A stretch of 64,000 nucleotides of DNA from Certhia americana. Lineage: Eukaryota > Chordata > Aves > Passeriformes > Certhiidae. The notes beneath the pieces are model-generated. The model did no database searches. It was not told where the DNA came from and saw only the letters and a list, made by a program, of their open reading frames with translations. Of this stretch, positions 1 through 12,095 are shown piece after piece. The stretch spans positions 426,850 through 490,849 of the forward strand of contig JAGMWU010000038.1 of assembly GCA_018697195.1 (NCBI GenBank), read 5' to 3'. Each line of letters starts with the position of its first letter. Position 1 is the stretch's first letter. Position numbers and translations under genes: made by a program.

Positions 1-170
1 CCTTGAGCCACTAAGGAAATGCCAAGAGCGGGCTTTTCCCCACACTGATACCTCTTCCAGGAGGGTCCTACCATGCAGTACAAGGATGTAACATCCTTCC
101 CTGCTGAGCTATCACCTCCTTGGGCCCCAACCCATCTGCTCCCCAACCTCCAACCTGTCTCATGTCCTAG
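1..170 (+). other. IQGAP3: IQGAP3 intron, 3' part
   Basis: This stretch is the end of an intron of the gene that continues at 171. It closes with a pyrimidine-rich tract and CCTAG at 166-170, directly before the first exon that can be translated as IQGAP. No exon is visible inside it, so the earlier exons of the gene (about 70% of the protein) lie left of the window. Confidence 0.8.
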
Positions 171-3100
171 ATCGTGGGGAACCTGCTCTATTACCGCTTC
201 ATGAACCCAGCAGTGGTGGCCCCTGATGGCTTTGACATCGTGGACATATCAGCTGGGGCAGCCCTGCACCCTGACCAGCGCCGCAGCTTGGGGTCCATCG
301 CCAGAGTGCTGCAGCACGCCGCCGCCCACAAGGCCTTCGAGGGGGAGAGTGCCCATCTCTGCGGGGTCAACCAGTACCTGGAGGACACCCACAACAAGTT
401 CAGGTGGGCCCCAGGATGGCGATGGGGTGGGAGGGCTGTTAGGAGCTGGTGGCAGGGGTTTGGGGCTGACCAAAAGGGGTCCCTCACTGCAGGAGGTTCA
501 TCTCTGCTGCCTGCTGTGTCCCTGAGCCTGAAGAGAGGTTTAACATGGATGAATACTCAGAGATGGTGGCAGTGGCCAAACCAGTAATCTACATCACTGT
601 GGGGGAGCTCATCAACACTCATAAGGTCAGGGCATAAAGCTCATGGCAAGCTCTGTTTCCTCTGCTCCCACCTCTTGGGCTTTCTGCTACATTTCTTCCC
701 ATTCCTCTGTATCCCACTCCTGGCACAGTTTCCCTCTCTTGACATCTTTTTTTTTTTTTTTTTTTTTTTCTTCTAAGCAAGAAAATAACCTAGATTCTGC
801 AGGTTTGTCTTTTTGCAAACCTCTTATCTTTTCCATCTCCTCTTGGGTGCAAAGGGTGGTCCTCCCTCACTCTCCCTTTGCATCCCTCTTTGCTACTGAC
901 TCATCCCTTGCACGGTTCAGCTCCTGCTCGAGCACCAGGACTCCATTGCACCATACCCCAGTGATCCCCTGCATGAGCTCCTGGAGGATCTTGATGAGCT
1001 TCCTACAGTCCAGTCCCTGGTCGGTAGGTTGAACTCTGGGACCCATCACCAACCCTGATGGGAGGAGGGTGGACATGGGCACACTTTCCTTGCACAAAGC
1101 TTGAGCTGGATTGCTTTGGGCATGGGAAGCCAGCCCTCTAGAGCCCAAGACAGCTAGCAGGGCTCTCTTTCTCCTCACAGGGGAGAGTGTTTCCAGCCTG
1201 GGAGACAGTGGTGCTGAGCAGGTGCTGTCCCAGCTCAGCAGAACAGAGGTCTCCCTCATCCTCACCAACAAGCTGGTGCCAGTGGCTAACAGTGAAGAGA
1301 GTGACCTGAGGAGCCTGCTGCTGAGGTAAGGATAGATTCTGCAGGCATCAAGAGGGTAATTGGGGGTGTTGAAAGGGTACTTGGGGGCTGGGATGCTTAC
1401 AGTGGGCAAGAAACCTTTGAGAGGCAACTGAATATTGTGTGGAGGGTGATGGTCTGGAGTGGATGCCTGACATCTCCCTCTGGTCTCTAGCACCAAGCAG
1501 ATGCTGGTGGATTTGATCCAGTCCCAGCCAGGAGATTCACTCCCAGAAATCTTGTGGACACCAGCCTCAGAGCATGAGGTGGGATGTGTGAGGCTGCTGC
1601 TGGGGATGCACTTTAAAATGTCATGGGCAAACAGCAAAAAAGTTCTCAGCAAAAAGCTGCCCTGCTCCTCCAGGAGGATTGGCCACTGCTCTTGTGATCC
1701 AGCAGTGACTGGACTCTGGTTTCAGAAAAATCACATGTTCTGGGCCGGGAGAGACCTACATCAAAGCGTGGGTGGGTGAAGGAGTTTGGTTGTTCCATCT
1801 CTGTATCCCATTCTAGCTGTATTCCAGGCTCACTCCTTCTCATCCCTAGGAAATTGCCCATGAACACCTCATGCGCCGGCGAGCGCTGCGGGATGCCCAG
1901 GCCTCTGCCCAGCTGAAACGCCATCACTCCCTGGCTGCCAACAGCCAGCTCTCCATGGAGGAGAAGAAGCGCAAGATCATCCGCAACCTGCGGCGCCTGG
2001 AGAGCCTGGGGCTGGTGGACTCTGCCAACCAGTACCAGAAGATCATTGATGAGCTGGCCAAGGTGTGCTGGGGGACACCGAGTTGGGGATCACCCCTGGA
2101 GGTCCTGCTGTGGTAAAGCTCATAATGACTTATATTGACTTTCTGGCACTGCTCGGTTTCCTCCAGGACATCCGGAACCAGCGGCGCCACCGGCAGAAGC
2201 GCCGTAGGGAGCTCCTGAAGCTGAGGCAGACCCTGGAGGGCCTCGATGCCAAGACTCTGTTTTATGAGGAGCAAATTGATTATTACAACCAGTACATCAA
2301 GACCTGCCTTGACAACCTGGCAGTCAGCAACAAGTGCGGTTCCTTACAAAAAACCAGTAATTTTTTAAAAAAAATTACTTGTTTTCATTGCTCTCTGGTT
2401 GTTGTGAGCCCTGAAGATGTTGGGAATCTAAGGGGTCACAGATGGCTGGAGATGAGCTCTCATCATGGGGTCCCTTCTCTTCCAGGGTCAGTGGGAAGAG
2501 CAAGAAGCTGCCATCGCTGCACTACACGGCAGCCCAGCTGTGGGAGAAGGGGGTGCTACTGGAGATCCAGGACCTGCCACCCAGCCAGTGCGTAACCCTG
2601 CTCCAGGGGAGGAACTCTTGCTTGGGGTTATTCAGTGCAGGGACAGGTGTTGGACTTCATGCACTCAATGATCCTTGTGGGTCCCTTCTGACTCAGGATA
2701 TTCCACAATTCTATGAGAACTTGGGCAAGTAGAGGAAAATAACTGAGGAGGAGGATGCACGTGGGCCACTGTTGTCATGCCATGTGGGGCAAGTTGTTTT
2801 GTGTAGGAGAATGCAGGAAAGGGGATTTGCAGTGGAGTTTGGGCTGTGGGTCTGGCTGCTGTGCTGAGGGGGTGCGACCTTGGTGGTGCTAAACCTGTGA
2901 GGCCCCTTTTGGTAGTGTATGGTTCTCTTTTCTCAGGCTCAAGAATGTGATTTTCGACATCATCCCCTGTGAGGAATCAGGCACGTTCCAGGTGAAAGCC
3001 AGATTCATGGGGATCGACATGGAATGCTTCCAGCTGCACTACCAGGTGTGGAGCCTGTCCTGCAGCTGCTGGGGGTCAGAGAGATGAGGGCAGACGGGGT

Positions 3101-3406
3101 ATGTGGGGGGCTGGGTGGTGCCCCCATGCCTGCAGCTCTTGTGGGGACTTGGAGCCCACGTAGAGCCCTACCCTGAGCTGCTGGGGGCAGCTCTCACTGC
3201 AAACCCAGCTCCCTGTGCCCAGGCTGGGCACTGTGGATGGCTTCCCTGGCTGGGCACAGCACTGGTGGCAGTGACTGTCTCCTCTCCCACAGGATCTGCT
3301 GCAGCTGCAGTACGAGGGTGTAGCAGTCATGAAGATGTTCGATAAGGCCAAGGTCAATGTCAACCTGCTCATTTTCCTACTCAACAAGAAATTCTTCAAG
3401 AAGTAA
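171..3406 (+). CDS. IQGAP3: IQGAP3, C-terminal 468 residues in ten exons (5' partial)
   Basis: IQGAP proteins are cytoplasmic scaffolds that bind active Rac1/Cdc42, calmodulin and actin. Ten exons join in phase with GT-AG borders: 171-403, 493-625, 921-1023, 1181-1325, 1491-1578, 1850-2062, 2167-2333, 2486-2587, 2937-3045 and 3293-3406 (TAA at 3404-3406). The coding length without the stop is 1404 nt, exactly 468 codons. The first exon carries the end of the RasGAP-related domain, with YYRFMNPAVVAPDGFD where true RasGAPs have the FLR...NPA motif. IQGAP family members lack GAP activity. Exons from 1850 onward encode a basic helical segment (MEEKKRKIIRNLRRLESLGL) and the RasGAP C-terminal (RGCT) domain, ending LLIFLLNKKFFKK. 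I prefer IQGAP3 to IQGAP1/2 because of LPSLHYTAAQLWEKGVL and MECFQLHYQ, as recalled from the human paralogues. No frameshift or broken splice site is visible. Confidence 0.93.
747..769. repeat. poly-T run in IQGAP3 intron
   Basis: This is an uninterrupted T run inside the intron between the exons ending at 625 and starting at 921. It lies too far from the acceptor at 919-920 to serve as its pyrimidine tract. Confidence 0.8.
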
Positions 3407-3800
3407 CAGGGTTAAGGGTGGGGCTACAGGGAAGAGGGGCAATATAAACCTGCCAAAGAGACCTCAGGATTAGTGGTCCCAGGACAGGGAAGCTACTGCT
3501 GGCCATGGAGCTTTCCTGCATGGATGCAGTGCGCTTGAGCACTGCAGCCAATGGTGCCTGACTAGGGAACCTAGCCCTGGGCACCCCGAGCTTAGTACTA
3601 AACCAGTGCCTGACCTCCCTGCAGGACGATGCAGCTGCCAAAGCTTTTGCAGCATGTGTTGCTTTTAAAATGTATTTTATCTGGGTATTTTGGCTGTTTA
3701 ATTCCTATGTTGCCAACAGCCAGCTGCCCAAGGACACTCTGTATTTCTGGACACTACACAAGTTTTACTGATGTAATAAAGGTATTCTAATATATCTATC
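3407..3800 (+). other. IQGAP3: IQGAP3 3' untranslated region
   Basis: The 3' UTR follows the TAA at 3404-3406. It is about 390 nt to the expected cleavage point 10-30 nt after the AATAAA at 3775-3780. The end is inferred from the signal, since no transcript evidence is available. Two further AATAAA hexamers (4579-4584 and 4656-4661) could give a longer UTR. Confidence 0.7.
3775..3780 (+). terminator. IQGAP3: polyadenylation signal AATAAA of IQGAP3
   Basis: This is a canonical AATAAA hexamer 369 nt after the stop codon, at the end of text with no further coding potential. It is followed by AT-rich sequence. It is the nearest and best signal for the gene. Confidence 0.75.
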
Positions 3801-3836
3801 TATATCTATATAGATATCTCTATGTATGTATATATT
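3786..3836. repeat. TATC/TATA microsatellite
   Basis: This is an imperfect run of TATC, TATA and TATG steps immediately after the IQGAP3 polyadenylation signal. It looks like a decayed tetranucleotide microsatellite. Confidence 0.75.
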
Positions 3837-5981
3837 TCTTCCTCACACTAAGGCTGGGGAAATGTCAGAATCAGTCTTTTTATGGAGGGGTAGGGAGGGG
3901 CCAGAACAGAGAGGCAATAACTGCTTGTGAAGATATCTGTGAGCTCTTCTCATTGAGGTGCAACAGAAAAATTTTGATTTAAAAGATGAATTTCACTGCT
4001 CTTCAGCCAGGCTGTGAAACATAAGAGAGAGGCGAGAGGCTCAGTGTCACTACTGTCCCATGGATGCTTTGAGGGACTGGAGCAGGGGCCACATCTCTGG
4101 ACCACATTAGTGCATGTGGCAGAACCCCACAGCGCTGTGGGGAACAACCCCACAGCACCATCTCAGTAGGGCTGGTGGTGTCTCTGTCCCTTCTTGATTT
4201 GCTCTGCTGCTTAATTGGTTTTCAAGTGTAGGACAATGACTGCATTTGGCCAGGGCTGCATTTGAAGCACTTTCTTTCCCTGTGAGCTCCTTCTCCACCC
4301 CCTTCCATGGGATGGGAAGGGAGCTGCTAGTAGTCCCAATCTTTTCTCACCCCATCTCCTTCAGGCATGGGAGCAGCAGGTCACAAACCTGCTCTGCAAA
4401 GGAAGTTTTTGGGGGACTGGAATAGGAATCTCCCTCACTGCTCGGTAACTGCCATGGGACCTTGAGGCAGTGGCTCAGTGCCACCTGATCTATTGGCATC
4501 TCAGGCTCTGCCTTGTCTTTGGAAAGTGATGTTTGTATGTGAGGTTTTTATGTGGGTTTTTTTTTTTCCCTGTTCTCAAATAAATGCCTCAAACTACATA
4601 TTCTATCCCCATCTGTGCTGGATTCTTGCTGTGCTGCCTCTGCTTGTTTACTTTAAATAAAAATACATCAGAAAATGCAGAATTTCTCTGGATGATCATT
4701 TCCCTGTGCTCCTCACCTGCCTTACCCCCCTTGCTTACCAGTGTCTTTGACATTGCTACAGCCCCCTGTTCCTAAAGCAAGGTGCCCCCTCACTTTCTGG
4801 CCAGGGACACTGGCCCCCTCGCAGCAGTGCCAAGTCAGGTGCTGAGGCACCAACTCAGCTCTTGCACAGGGAATTTAGACCACTTTCAGACACACTTAAT
4901 TCTTAAATAAATACTATGATTATGTCTCCTAAAGACTATGATTATATCTCTACAGGAATGAAGTGGGATCAAGGTGCAGCACTTTTCTGTGTTTAAAATA
5001 GGACTGGGCTGCCATTAACCTGTTGGATGCTGCACCATCTGCAGGGACAGCATCCTGGGAAGTTGCTGCTGAACATTACCCATTACCACATTGGGGGTTT
5101 TATCTTCTGGTTACCATATTTGTTCATTTTTTTCCTTCCTTGCCATTAGAGGAGGATCCAGCATGTCTGGCTGTGGCTCAGTGTGGTTTGCTGCTGCCAG
5201 CTGCATCCCCCAGCAGCCAAGCAGCCATTGGCTTTGCACCAGCAGCATTTGGCACCCTGAAACCACTTTTCTGGGGTGCTTTGGGATGGAGGGGAAGCCT
5301 GAGGTAAAGAACTCCACGTAATAATAATAACCTAATAATAATAGTCACAACTATTCACCAAGCACAGTTGCAGCATGGGCTGAAGGGGACTCGGTGTTGC
5401 TGTGGAAAAGGTGATTTTTTTTTTTTTGGCTCCCGGGAAGTTGTGCTGCGGCCAACCATGACTCAGAAATAGGGTGCCTTGCCTCCTGCCCACGTGTTTT
5501 GGAGAGAAGGTCGGAGGGGAAAATGAAGCGCTGGGAGTGTTGGAAGCGGCCTGGCACTGGCTCTCTGAGCTCCTCCCGAGACAGCTCCACTAGATGTCAT
5601 TGCAAGCCGGGGATAAGCGCTCGAATGGCCGCGGCCACCCGACACCAGCCGGGAGTGCTCGGCGAGCACAGCCCTGCCGTGGGCTCCTCTGGAAACGCCC
5701 CAGCGCCAAGGATGGATCCACCACAGCACGTCCCAATGTGGACAAAGGAAGATGCCAGGAGATTGCGGCACAGCCTCTCCTCAGCCCTGCGGCTTTTCCT
5801 GGAGCACTGGGCTCACTCGGGCCTGTGTGGTGCCTGCCCGGGCTGGGACAGTGAAAGGGACCAGCAAGGAAAATCAGGTCCTGCCCCAACCTGTCCCTAA
5901 AACCATCCTCAGAGGTGTTACTTGGCAAGGGGGAGAAAAGGAGAAATTTGGGCTCCCCCTGGGGCTTGTATTTCATTTTCT
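3837..5981. other. intergenic DNA downstream of IQGAP3
   Basis: No exon is recognisable here. The stretch holds two spare AATAAA hexamers (4579-4584, 4656-4661), short T runs, a small (AAT)n patch near 5319-5343 and a moderately GC-rich part around 5500-5880 whose open frames on both strands look like chance. Confidence 0.6.
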
Positions 5982-6250
5982 ATAATCATTTGGGTTGGAA
6001 GGGACCTTAAGGCCCATCCAGTCCCATCCCCTGCCATGGGCAGGGACCCCTTCCACTATCCCAGGTTGCTCCAAGCCCTGTCCAGCCTGGCCTTGGACAT
6101 TTCCAAGGACGTAACAGCTTCTCTGGGCAACCTGTGCCAGGGTCTCACTGCCCTCCCAGGGAAGAATTTCCTCCCAGTATCCCAAGTAACCCTGCCCTTT
6201 GGCAGTGGGAAGCCATTCCCCCTTGTCCTGTCACTATTTAGGGACAGGGA
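5982..6250 (-). mobile_element. CR1 LINE fragment, 3' end, antisense
   Basis: The text begins TTTGGGTTGGAAGGGACCTT and runs through GGGCAGGGACCCCTTCCACT and CCAGGTTGCTCCAAGCCCTG. This is the reverse complement of the 3' end of avian CR1 retrotransposons. About 270 bp survive, 5'-truncated as is usual for CR1, with no coding capacity. Confidence 0.9.
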
Positions 6251-7324
6251 GGGGTCATTTCACCTTGACCAGCTCCAGCACGTCCTGTCCAGCACACAGG
6301 CACCATTCCTGACCCACCAGCATTCCCTGCATGCACAGGGAATCATTGTGGTTGCATTAAGCCCCCTCACTGACTTCCCCCTCTGCATCTCCATACCCAG
6401 TTGTGATTCAGCATTTCCAGTGTGCCAGTGGCTGCTGCTGAAGGTGTCACATCCCCAGGTGCCATACAGCCCCTCAGCAACACAAGCCTTGCTCCTGCTC
6501 CCTCCTCACTTACTACCATAATTGCCTCCAGGAGCACAAATGAGCTGCCAGATGGGTGGACTTTGGAAAAAAATAAAACAAAAAAAAAATAAAGGAATGA
6601 GGGAGGGTTAAGAAAACTATGTGTGTAAGTATGTGCATGTGTATAGATGTGTGAGGGGGAGAGAAAATTGGCACCAGGGTACAGGATAGGCATTCAGCAT
6701 TTCACATCTCACCAGGCTGGTTTGGTGTAAGTCCTGCAGCCTGTGGCACTCAGCATGTGTAGGAAAGTGTAATCTGTGGAGAAGGATGCCCCACATTGGA
6801 GCTGCTGCCCTGGTCCAGGGTGGGAAAGGGGCTGCTAGGATCCCCCAGGCTTTGTGAGGGAGGGGTGAGATAGAATGAAAGAGTACTGGGAGGTTCACAG
6901 CTGGAGCTCGCTGTCCCTGTTCCACTCCAGCCTGCTCACAGGAATCCATACACCCAAAAGGGATGAAAAATGGTTAAACTGGGCTCAGAAAGGTGCTGCT
7001 GCAAGTCCTGATCCCACCAACTCAAGGCTGCCTGGCCTAGTGGAGAAGCTGTTGGGAGATGGTGCTGCGTTCTGGGTTTTGTGTGCTGGGTGCTGAGCAG
7101 GCCAGGCTGAAGGCAATGTTCCTGCAGAGCCATTGTCCCCACTGTCACCTGCCACAGTGTTGCTAATCCCATTTCGAAAGCCTGTGCCCCGAGCTGTGCC
7201 TGCTATAATGCCCCTTGGTGCCACGGCTGTGGGACCTCGGCTGTGGTGCTGCCTCAGAAAGCCCCAGGGTGCTCCTGCGTCCAGCTCCTCTCCACAGGTA
7301 GACCTGGACATGCCCATGTCCTCT

Positions 7325-7325
7325 G

Positions 7326-7363
<38 letters not shown>

Positions 7364-7364
7364 A
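7325..7364. repeat. (TGCTCC)n hexanucleotide repeat
   Basis: Six near-perfect TGCTCC units stand in a row. They read as Ser-Cys in one frame, or as Gly-Ala and Ser-Arg repeats on the other strand, which creates long but meaningless open frames around them. Confidence 0.9.
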
Positions 7365-7876
7365 GTCCTGAGGATGCTCAGGTGCTTCCTGCCCTGTGCA
7401 AAACGGTCCTGAGTCCTGGATACCCCCAAAAGACACATAGGATAGAGGCTGGGCTGTACCTCCAGGTACATCCTCACAGTCCATGGGAGTGCCGTGCTGC
7501 CCAGGAGGAGGATTCACCTGCTTGGCCAACCTGGCTTCAGCACAGCCCTGGTCACTCAGCACAATGCCCTTGCTGGAAGCACGGAGGAGGCAGGTGAGCA
7601 GCTCAAACTGCTCGTGGCAGAGTCAGGGTACAGCTCAGCTGTGCCAGGCTCCTCCCCAGGAGCAGCAGCTTCCCAGGCAATGCCGGGGGCTCTACACCAC
7701 AGCTCCTGCTGGGATGGCGCAGGCTGCACTGAAGAATAATATTGTTGTTCCCTTCCGATGGCAGCAGCTTCCTTGTGGGAGAGGGGAAAAAGCACAAACT
7801 GAACTGGGGAGAAAATAAGAGGGGAATGTTTGCCGACTGTCTGCTGTGTGTTGTTGCTGTTTGTTGTGTTTCTGTG

Positions 7877-7890
7877 GTTGCTTTGGCAAC
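7877..7890. promoter_or_regulatory. X-box-like RFX site
   Basis: GTTGCTTTGGCAAC is an inverted repeat with the RFX X-box layout (GTTGCC-NN-GGCAAC) and one changed base in the left arm. No gene start is visible nearby, so function is a guess. Confidence 0.3.
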
Positions 7891-10560
7891 CCTGGGAAGA
7901 CATGCCAGGCTGTAGCATGGCGGGTACCAGCGTAGTGTGATGAGGAGCTGGGGCTCTGCTCTGTAGGGATTAGATGCTGGTCTGGTTGTAGCCCCTGGTG
8001 GGGATGGGATGCTTCAGGCAGGGGATTGATGGAGTCATGTTTGTGGCCCATCTCAGCTACTGGCCTCCTGAGTGAGCCTGAGGTGAGTACTTGCTTTGCA
8101 TCCTATGGGCCCTCTGAGAAGGACCTGGCTTGGAAATGAGTGAAGGAAGACTGGCTGAAGGGTTCATGGGGACAGCAGCCAGCCCTGCTGCTCTCCAGGA
8201 GCCTGGGAGTATCTCTCTTTTTGTCTAGAGGAAAGAGAATGAAACAGTAGTCTCATGGAGGGGCAGCTGCTACCACGCAGTGCTCACCAGAGAGGCTGTG
8301 AGAGTGTCAGGCAATGCTGTGGGGCTGTGGGAGCATCTGCATCCTTCCAGGACAGGAGCCATTCCTCTGAGACAGGAGCCATGGCTTAATGTGGGGAGGG
8401 TCATGCTGCTCTCTGTCTCCTGCAGGTCTGCGTAGAAGGGACTGCTCCCCGTGCAGGATGGAGCCAGGGGCCCAAGGGACAGCGTGGGACTGGGGACACC
8501 GGGGCAGAGCAGCCTAGCAGAGGAGGGAACAGGGCCAAGGGCATCTCGGGGAGGATGGTGATGCTCCCAGAGCCCCTCTCTCACTCCTGCAGCCCCGGGA
8601 GCTGTGCGAGCTGACATCCGTCAGAGCAGGAGCCTGTGTGCCCCGCGGCATCCCCAGAGCAGAGCAGTCAGGGGGTGGGTGAAGGCTGTGCCCCTGGGAG
8701 CCAGGAACGTTCTGTGCTGCTCCAGAGATGCATGTTAACTCTTTGGGGGCTGCAGTGGGAGGACTGATCTCCTTGGGGCTGTGGGCACCGCCATCCAGCC
8801 GGAGCCTACAGATCCTGGGATTTGGGTCAAGATTCCTGCAAGATAATGGTTTGAGGGCTTTGCTGCTTCCCATCCTGCCTGGCACAAAAACTGCCAGTGT
8901 GGAAAGGTTTCTGCCTGTCACTGGTCAGGAGTGTCAGTTTAATGAAATTGTTTAATTGCCGCATCTCCAAATGGCAATTTTTTAAGTGAGAGGCCTGATG
9001 AGGAATCCTGCCCTGAACTGGAAGCTGACTCATTCTCCTCGCAGTCCCAGGGTCATTGTTTGATTGCAAATAAACACACCAAATTCCCACTGCTGGGTTC
9101 TGGGAACATGCTCCTGGCCCTGCATGGAGGGCAGGGACCCAGGAAGGAGCTGGGTGTCTTCTTGCCTCCCCCTGCATCCTCCCACCCCTGGAGCAGAGTG
9201 GGGCTTTGGTGGCACCTGGAGCTGTCTGGGGCAGGGGGAAACACAACTTTGAACACTGATGGGAAAATCCCAAGGTGCAGAGGTTTGCTGCTCTGTTCCC
9301 TCTTTGAAAAGGAGAAAACAAGAATCAGGCCCCAGCTCTCTGTTATCCCTGCTGTAGTTATCAGGTGGGACCCAATTCCCATTTCTTTGCTTTCAGCACT
9401 GGTTGCAGCATCTCTGAGTGCAGCTTCAGCCCAAGCCCCAGTCTTGGGAGCAAAGGAAAACTGAAGAAATAAGAGGCTGGAGCTGGGACTTGAATCCACA
9501 TCCCAGGATAGGGGGGGTGAGGGGAGGGCAGTGCTTTCCGCCCCAAAAACCTCTCACACGGGGCTGAGCAGAAGCTGGAGCCAGTGTGAGTCACCCTGTG
9601 CAGCTGCTGCCAAGGCAGGAGCGACCTTGTGCTGCTGAGCCAGCGTGGGCTGAGGCCACGGCCCCGCCAGCCACGGGAAAGGGAAGCTTTTGCTCAGGCC
9701 GGATGCTCCAGAGGAAAGAATGATCTCTAGGGCTGAAACTGCTGGCCAAAGAGGGCCAGAGCAATGGACATGAGGTCGGGGAGGGTCTGGGGTCTACCCC
9801 TTCTCTGCAGGGAGAGCATCAGGGCCTGCTGGAGCAGGAAGCAAGTTTGGGGCACTCCCGACTATTCTGGGGCTTAATGAGTGGCCTCTGTGAGCCCCCG
9901 GGAGATGGGACTCACTTTCCATGAAACTTCGGGAAAAACAGATAAATCTCCCCTCTGCTCCTGCCACCCTGTCCTCAGCCTTGGGATCCTTCCAGGCTGG
10001 CGCTTGTGAATGTTTTCCCCTATCAACTTCTTTCGCTTGAATCAGCGGACGTGACTCACCGGGAGGAAAGCGGGCTCGGGTGAGCTGCTCGGTCCGCAGC
10101 GCCGCGGCCCTCCCGGAGCACAGGCCTGACAGCATGGCAGCGGCGTCCCGATCCCCCTCACTGCCAGGAGACAAACTCAGGGCTGACATTCCCCTTGTCC
10201 CATCGCTGTCCCCTCCCTGTGCCCAGCCCAGTGGGTGCAGCAGAGGGGGAACTGGTTGAGCCGGTGCACCCTGTTCCAGCAGAGAGGGGAGATTCCTCTG
10301 GAGGGGAGGGGGGTGACCCTCAGGGGGCTGCGCCTTTGTCACCGGGCTGGCCACTACGCCCTGAGGGGACTGAGTGCTGGGGACATTTGTCACCCTTCCC
10401 AAGGGACCCTTGGAGCAGAGGGGCTGACAAAGGCTCTCCATGGTGGGTCTGCGCTTTGTGGGGTGGGTGGAAGATGGGGAAAAGGGCTCCGTGAGGGGAG
10501 GGTCACTCCTCACGGCACTGGGTCAGGGGAGCAGCCAGCCAGGGTGCCAAATCTTGGCTG

Positions 10561-10911
10561 GATTAGTCCAAGAGATCAAGCAGCTGAGGGATTAGAGAGT
10601 CAAGAGAGCCGGGCCACCTGCGGGGGAGGGAAAAACCTATGAAGGAGAAGGATATGCTGGCGATCTGGAGAGAGGTGTGCAAGGCCTGAGCTTTGGAGCG
10701 ATTAGATAAGTGAATCAGGGCCTCGGAGTGATTAGAGAAAGAAATCAGGTTTTACACCAATTAGGTAAAGTCCCCAAGCGATTAGACACAGAGGTGGCTG
10801 CAAGAGGAGGTCTCCCAGCAGTCCCTGGAACTGATAGAGCCAAGCATTGATTAAAGGAGCATCAGAGGCTGAGAGCAATTTGATAAGAAAACAAAACAGT
10901 GGACCAATTAG
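10561..10911. repeat. degenerate ~30-bp minisatellite, ATTAG core, left block
   Basis: ATTAG or a one-base variant recurs at about 10562, 10591, 10701, 10731, 10760, 10781, 10850, 10878 and 10907. Several steps are 28-30 bp, and the text between is purine-rich with repeated AAATCAGG. The array is decayed but the spacing is clear. It resumes on the far side of the CR1 at 11269-11435. Confidence 0.6.
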
Positions 10912-11268
10912 CCTGGGAAAAGGAGGTGGCTGGGCGATAATGGGGATAATGGGAATAGGGAAGTGGGGCCAGTCAAAACAACCCCAATAGCTTTGAGTGT
11001 GGTGCTGGTGGAGCTGTAGGGAAAGGGTGGAAAGAGGGAAAATGGGCCCAGCTGGGGCCTCTAAGGGCCATGGGCACCTAGGGCACTGGGATGAGATTGG
11101 TATGCTATTTCAGTTTGGCCTTAGCATGAGTGAATTCACACCTGGCCTAAAGATGAGTTTGTTGTTCGCTATGGCTGGTGTGAGCCTCACACAGCTCTTT
11201 GTGGGCTGCAGGGGAGCATCACCAGGCAGCTGCTCCTCCCACCAAGAGAAGCAGAAAGTTCTGCATTT

Positions 11269-11435
11269 CACAGAATCTCAGAATCATGGAATGGTTCCGC
11301 TTGGAAGGGATCTTAGAGTTCATCTACTTCCAATGCCCCTGCCATGGGCAGGGACACCTTCCACTATCCCAAGGCCCAACCAACCTGGCCTTGGACACTC
11401 CCAGGGATGGGGCAGCCACAGCTTCTCTGGGAAAC
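11269..11435 (-). mobile_element. CR1 LINE fragment, antisense
   Basis: The element starts with CACAGAATCTCAGAATCATG, the reverse complement of the CR1 3'-terminal ATTCTRTG-type repeat. It continues through the conserved GGGCAGGGACACCTTCCACT text. It sits between the two blocks of the ATTAG minisatellite and may have inserted into the array. Confidence 0.9.
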
Positions 11436-11618
11436 ATAAACAAATATATTTCAGTTTTTTTTTTTATTTTTTTAAGCAGATTTTGCTCTGGGCTCACATT
11501 GTCACACACCTGGAGTAGTTTTATCCACTAGGAAGGCAGTTATACCAGGATAACTCAGCCCCGTGCCCTGTCTTAGATGCTCTGGGAGTTTCCAGATATG
11601 GGTGCCAGACGAATAAGC

Positions 11619-12095
11619 AATTAAGTAACTCAACGGAGCCTTGAAATAATTAGACCAAGGAATGCAGCTCCAGCAGATGAGTTTAGTAAAGAAATAGGAG
11701 TGTTGGAGAGATGGAGATGAGAAGGGTGATCAGGTCTCAGCACAATTATCTAGAGAAAGTCTGCTCCAGACTGATTAGGGGAAGGGAAAAGAGCTTTCTG
11801 GGCAATTAGGTGAGGGAAATCAACTCTGGGCAGGAAGAAAATAGACTATGAAAGAGATTGGGGTGGGAGATGGTGAGTTATCTCTGCCCCTGACTTAGAC
11901 AAGGGAGCTCGATAACAGCTTTCTGAGGCAGAGGCAGAAATGAGGATGAGGAGATTAAGGAGCTGAGGTGGGTGTGCAGGAGATGCCTGGTGCAGGGAAA
12001 GAGGGAGGGAGGAGTGAGGTGGCAGGTTCTCCATGAGCAGGAGAAACTGAGCCCTGCCCCTGAGGAACAGGAGGACCAAAATCAGGGGATTAGAG
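11619..12095. repeat. degenerate ~30-bp minisatellite, ATTAG core, right block
   Basis: ATTAG-like cores recur at 11620, 11649, 11745, 11774, 11805, 11953 and 12089. The steps of 29, 29 and 31 bp match the left block. The segments between are purine-rich (AGGGGAAGGGAAAAG, AGGTGAGGGAAATCAAC). The right end is indistinct. Confidence 0.5.

Larger units (their letters stand above)
6251..10554. other. intergenic DNA
   Basis: No exon with both a homologous protein and matched splice sites was found. The stretch holds a purine/GTGT-rich patch near 6625-6660, the TGCTCC hexamer repeat at 7325-7364 and an X-box-like site at 7877-7890. The open frames near 9030-9500 and 9794-10513 overlap on both strands and resemble nothing known to me. 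Confidence 0.5.

Noticed and set aside
5922..6521. 199-codon open frame
   Set aside because: It reads through the antisense CR1 fragment, whose own coding direction is the other strand and which is truncated.
7133..7597. Open frames with Ser-Cys, Gly-Ala or Ser-Arg repeats
   Set aside because: They are created by the TGCTCC hexamer, with no domain or exon signals around them.
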